The notes beneath the pieces are model-generated. The model had not been told where the DNA came from and did not search any database. It saw only the letters and a program-made list of their open reading frames with translations. DNA of 8,406 nt from Anaerolineaceae bacterium UBA700 (lineage in GTDB: Bacteria > Chloroflexota > Anaerolineae > Anaerolineales > Anaerolineaceae). The position numbers and the translations under genes were made by a program. Where the stretch lies: positions 1 to 8,406 of the forward strand of contig DBMK01000254.1 in NCBI GenBank assembly GCA_002298885.1, given 5' to 3'. Positions 6,114 through 8,406 of this stretch are shown piece after piece. Positions within the stretch are counted from its first letter, which is position 1. Every line of letters starts with the position of its first letter.

Positions 6114-7919
6114 ATGAAGAGGCGTCATTTAAAAACTGTTTTTCGCCGGGTCCTGGTGCCGGTGGCATACGGCTGCGACTGCCAATCCACGCTGTCCGCA
6201 GCCAGGGCCATCGCCGGGGATGGTGAGGTGATTCTGGTAGGGTTGGTGCGGGTGCCGGAGGGCGAGTCGCTCAGCGCGGCGGCCGTTTCGGTGCGCGAAC
6301 TGCGCCAGTCCTTGAAGGCCTACGCCCAGGGTGAGCACGTGCGGGCCGGCGAGCACGTCTTCGCGGCTCACAACCCATGGGCCGAACTGGTCAACATCAT
6401 CCATGATTTGCGGCCGGACCTGCTGATGCTGGAATGGAAACGCGATTTCGACGGGCTGAACATCCCGGGCGACGCCATGCTCCGCCCGCCGTGCGACGTG
6501 GCCATCCTGGGCGGGGCCATCCCCGAGAATCCGCAGAACGTGCTGGTGCCGGTACGCGGCGGTCCCTACGCCGAACTGGCGTTGCAGTTGTCGCTGGCCA
6601 TCACCCGCAACCGAAAGGCAAACCTCACCTCGCTGCATATTTCTGCCGGCGGCGCCCCATTCATACAAGATGCCCCATTCCGCAACATCGACCGCGTTCT
6701 GGTGCGCCTGCCGGAAGTCCAGCGCCAGCAGATCGCCACCGGCGACCCGGTGGGCGCCTTGCTCGAAGAGTCGCGCCACCACGACCTGGTGGTAATGGGC
6801 GCATCCGCCCGTCCCGACGAAGCCTCGGGGCCGATCGGGCCAGTGGCGCAGGCAATCCTGCGCGAGGGGCAGACGCGGGTCATCGTCGTCAAGACCCGCC
6901 GGCCCATGCCCGCCAGTTTCGAGAGCGAAACGGTAGGCCAATCGGCTATCTCGGTGCTGGTCGACAAGTGGTTTGCCGAAAACTCCTATCACGCCGACGA
7001 ATTCACCGACCTAGGGACGCTGCTCGACCTCAAGCACAAGCAGGGCCTGACGATCAGCCTGGCGCTGCCGGCGCTCAACGAGGAAGAAACGGTCGGGAAC
7101 GTCATCCAGACGGTCAAACGGGCCCTCGTGGACGAGATTCCACTCGTGGACGAGATCGTCCTGATCGACTCGGATTCAACCGACCGGACGCGCCAGATAG
7201 CGGAGGAAATGGGCATCCCGACCTTTATCCACCAGCAGATCCTGCCCGCGTACGGCCCGCGGCGCGGTAAAGGCGAGGCCCTGTGGAAGAGCCTGCACGT
7301 TACCCGCGGCGACATCATCCTGTGGATCGACACGGACATCGTCAATATCCAGCCCCATTTCGTGTACGGTCTGATCGGCCCGCTGCTGCTGCGCCCGGAG
7401 GTGCAACTGGTGAAAGGCTTTTACCAGCGCCCGCTGCGGGTGGGGGACAAGCTGCAGGCCGGCGGCGGGGGCCGGGTGACGGAGCTGACGGCGCGCCCGC
7501 TGCTCAACCTGCTCTACCCTGAGCTCTCGGGGTTGATCCAGCCCCTGGCGGGCGAATACGGCGGGCGGCGGGCGGCGCTGGAAAAGCTGCCGTTCTCCTC
7601 CGGGTACGGGGTGGAGATCGGCCTGTTGATCGACATGCTCGAATCCTTCGGCCTGAGCTCCATCGCCCAGGTCGACCTGCTAGAGCGCATCCATCACAAC
7701 CAGCCTCTCGAAGCGCTTAGCAAGATGTCCTTCACCATCATCCAGACCGTTTTCCGCAAGCTGGAGCGGCGCTACGGCAGCCACTTCCTGGAGGATATGA
7801 ACCGCACGATGAAGCTGATCCGCTACGAGCCGGACCGTTTCTTCCTGGACGTGGAGGACCTGCCCGAGCAGGAGCGCCCCCCTATGATCTCCCTCTCGGA
7901 ATACCGCGAGCGAAAATAA
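6114..7919 (+). CDS. gpgS: Fusion of two universal-stress-protein-like domains with glucosyl-3-phosphoglycerate synthase (GT81)
   Basis: The 601-residue protein has a GT81 domain (about 280-575) that strongly resembles mycobacterial GpgS, which joins NDP-glucose and 3-phosphoglycerate into glucosyl-3-phosphoglycerate, the first step of glucosylglycerate synthesis. Visible signatures are P319-ALNEEE-T, K386-GEALWKSL, the metal/nucleotide motif D406-T-D408 (DSD in Mycobacterium), GGGRVTELTARPLL, G-E-Y-G-G, GYGVE501-IGLLID, and H527-H-N-Q-P with the metal-ligand His. All expected catalytic residues appear intact. Ahead of it are two alpha/beta domains, about 9-140 and 142-260, each starting with a V-L-V-P-V strand, typical of universal stress proteins. 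In the second, the ATP loop G-x2-G-x9-G-S/T reads G229-x2-A232-x9-G242-P243, so ATP binding is doubtful. The first lacks the loop. They may regulate or scaffold the synthase. The gene is last in the operon. A phosphatase (GpgP) needed for the next step is not in the window. Confidence 0.92.
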   Translation: MKRRHLKTVFRRVLVPVAYGCDCQSTLSAARAIAGDGEVILVGLVRVPEGESLSAAAVSVRELRQSLKAYAQGEHVRAGEHVFAAHNPWAELVNIIHDLRPDLLMLEWKRDFDGLNIPGDAMLRPPCDVAILGGAIPENPQNVLVPVRGGPYAELALQLSLAITRNRKANLTSLHISAGGAPFIQDAPFRNIDRVLVRLPEVQRQQIATGDPVGALLEESRHHDLVVMGASARPDEASGPIGPVAQAILREGQTRVIVVKTRRPMPASFESETVGQSAISVLVDKWFAENSYHADEFTDLGTLLDLKHKQGLTISLALPALNEEETVGNVIQTVKRALVDEIPLVDEIVLIDSDSTDRTRQIAEEMGIPTFIHQQILPAYGPRRGKGEALWKSLHVTRGDIILWIDTDIVNIQPHFVYGLIGPLLLRPEVQLVKGFYQRPLRVGDKLQAGGGGRVTELTARPLLNLLYPELSGLIQPLAGEYGGRRAALEKLPFSSGYGVEIGLLIDMLESFGLSSIAQVDLLERIHHNQPLEALSKMSFTIIQTVFRKLERRYGSHFLEDMNRTMKLIRYEPDRFFLDVEDLPEQERPPMISLSEYRERK

Positions 7920-7935
7920 GGTATTGGACAACAGG

Positions 7936-8025
7936 CGACGGACGACAGATCACAGACGACGCTGGTATCTGGCAATCCTTATACTTGTTCCCATCATCTG
8001 TGGTCAAGGTCCGTCGTCTGTCGTC
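7936..8025. repeat. Imperfect inverted repeat of GACGAC/GTCGTC units
   Basis: The left part (7936-7961) carries GACGG and two GACGAC units; the right part (7993-8025) carries the complementary ATCATCTGTG and CGTCGTCTGTCGTC. GACGACAGA at 7941-7949 is perfectly complementary to TCTGTCGTC at 8017-8025. CACAGACGAC at 7951-7960 matches the complement of 7993-8002 at 8 of 10 positions. A large stem-loop with internal loops is possible just after the operon. There is no U-tract directly after it, so it is not a classic terminator. I associate such GACGAC-rich elements with intergenic repeats of Chloroflexota genomes, from memory only. Confidence 0.6.
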
Positions 8026-8090
8026 ATTCTCAAGACAATATCTGGTAAAAAATAGTAATAATTCCCTTTTTAAGCCATATATACCGGTTT

Positions 8091-8119
8091 TTGTCAGTCC
8101 AGTGCCAGTCGCATATGTT
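8091..8119 (+). promoter_or_regulatory. Candidate sigma-70-type promoter
   Basis: TTGTCA (8091-8096, five of six to TTGACA) and TATGTT (8114-8119, four of six to TATAAT) are separated by exactly 17 nt in an AT-rich stretch. Transcription would start near 8126 and read into the hairpins. The product could be a small structured RNA or the leader of a gene beyond the window. One promoter match in such sequence could be chance. Confidence 0.3.
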
Positions 8120-8169
8120 TTAATACAAACACGTCTAGACCATAGTACCTTTTCAACAAATGGGGGCAA

Positions 8170-8211
8170 GTGGAGATTTTGCCGCCCCCGCGGGGACGGT
8201 AAAATCTCCAC
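8170..8211. repeat. 42-nt near-perfect palindrome
   Basis: GTGGAGATTTT (8170-8180) is perfectly complementary to AAAATCTCCAC (8201-8211). Inside, G8181 can wobble with T8200, CCG (8182-8184 as CCG) pairs with CGG (8197-8199), C8185/A8196 mismatch, and CCCCG pairs with CGGGG at the centre. Outside, ACAAATGG (8156-8163) and CCATTTATT (8217-8225) give further, gapped complementarity, so the element may span about 8153-8228. It has the look of a mobile palindromic element or a strong RNA hairpin. Confidence 0.75.
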
Positions 8212-8327
8212 GTTTCCATTTATTGGAAAGCGACAAATTTGTTCCTGCCAGTGTTGAGTCACTGACTGAAGCATCAAGAAGCCCGGTGTTTCCTCGCAGG
8301 GGGCCCCGGCAAGGGGGGAACGTGTTT

Positions 8328-8361
8328 ATTAGTTATTGCACCGCAAGGTGCAATAACTAAT
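8328..8361. terminator. 15-bp perfect hairpin with GCAA loop, possible terminator
   Basis: ATTAGTTATTGCACC (8328-8342) is fully complementary to 8347-8361, around the tetraloop GCAA, a stable GNRA loop. Three T follow the stem base on the plus strand (8361-8363), and a run of six T appears at 8372-8377 after AAAAAGGG. The stem is AT-rich at its base and the T-tract is displaced. Termination is therefore possible but not certain; a palindromic repeat or operator is the alternative. Confidence 0.5.
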
Positions 8362-8385
8362 TTAAAAAGGGTTTTTTAGGTTCGT

Positions 8386-8406
8386 TTCGGCTGCTTCGCA
8401 GCCGAA
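8386..8406. repeat. 9-bp perfect hairpin at the window end
   Basis: TTCGGCTGC (8386-8394) pairs perfectly with GCAGCCGAA (8398-8406) around TTC. The repeat ends exactly at the window edge, so its full extent is not visible. It is GC-rich enough to be a terminator stem if a T-tract follows outside the window, or part of a longer palindrome. Confidence 0.5.

Larger units (their letters stand above)
7920..8406. other. 487-nt non-coding, repeat-rich region downstream of the operon
   Basis: No convincing gene is seen. The short open frames here have no family resemblance, no good ribosome binding sites, and run through palindromes. The region is visibly richer in A and T than the genes. It contains several inverted repeats and one candidate promoter, listed separately. 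No tRNA or CRISPR-like array is evident. Confidence 0.7.

Noticed and set aside
7936..8025. CRISPR-like repeats
   Set aside because: The units are very short, in opposite orientations and irregularly spaced; there are no spacers of constant length and no cas genes.
7985..8257. 90-codon plus-strand open frame
   Set aside because: There is no ribosome binding site, it spans the palindrome and the composition is unlike the neighbouring genes.
7882..8277. 131-codon minus-strand open frame
   Set aside because: It reads through the GACGAC repeats and most of the large palindrome, begins inside no recognisable signal and shows no family resemblance.

Overview
The window holds one rightward cluster of five co-directional genes (47-7919). 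It is followed by about 490 bases that appear non-coding and are rich in inverted repeats. The genes are GC-rich, start at ATG or GTG and are packed tightly: 19 nt, a 4-nt ATGA overlap, a second ATGA overlap, then 32 nt between successive genes. This looks like one operon. The enzyme set, the fusion architecture of the last gene and GACGAC/GTCGTC-type intergenic repeats suggest a Chloroflexota (Anaerolineae-like) bacterium. That placement is inference from pattern memory and no marker gene is present.

The theme is glucosylglycerate (GG), a compatible solute, and probably a further-glycosylated derivative. Gene 1 (47-1777) is a GH13_18 phosphorylase that best fits glucosylglycerate phosphorylase. 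Gene 2 (1797-3083) is a GT4 glycosyltransferase, possibly of the mannosylglucosylglycerate synthase kind. Gene 3 (3080-4867) is a GH63-type hydrolase resembling glucosylglycerate/mannosylglycerate hydrolases. Gene 4 (4864-6081) is a second GT4 enzyme. Gene 5 (6114-7919) fuses two universal-stress-protein-like domains to a GT81 glucosyl-3-phosphoglycerate synthase (GpgS).

As a working model, gene 5 makes glucosyl-3-phosphoglycerate from an NDP-glucose and 3-phosphoglycerate. A phosphatase that is not encoded in the window would release GG. One or both GT4 enzymes may extend GG, for example with mannose. Genes 1 and 3 would recover the sugar, one by phosphorolysis (saving glucose-1-phosphate) and one by hydrolysis. 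Synthesis and breakdown therefore sit in one transcription unit, which implies control at the protein level; the stress-protein domains on GpgS are a candidate for it.

Gene 1 has no Shine-Dalgarno sequence but has TAGAAT exactly at -12 to -7 of its ATG, the geometry of a leaderless promoter. The four downstream genes all have purine-rich ribosome binding sites.

The tail (7920-8406) has no convincing gene. It contains a GACGAC/GTCGTC inverted-repeat region (7936-8025), a candidate promoter (8091-8119), a 42-nt near-perfect palindrome (8170-8211) with weaker outer arms, a 15-bp hairpin with a GCAA loop (8328-8361) and a 9-bp hairpin cut by the window end (8386-8406).
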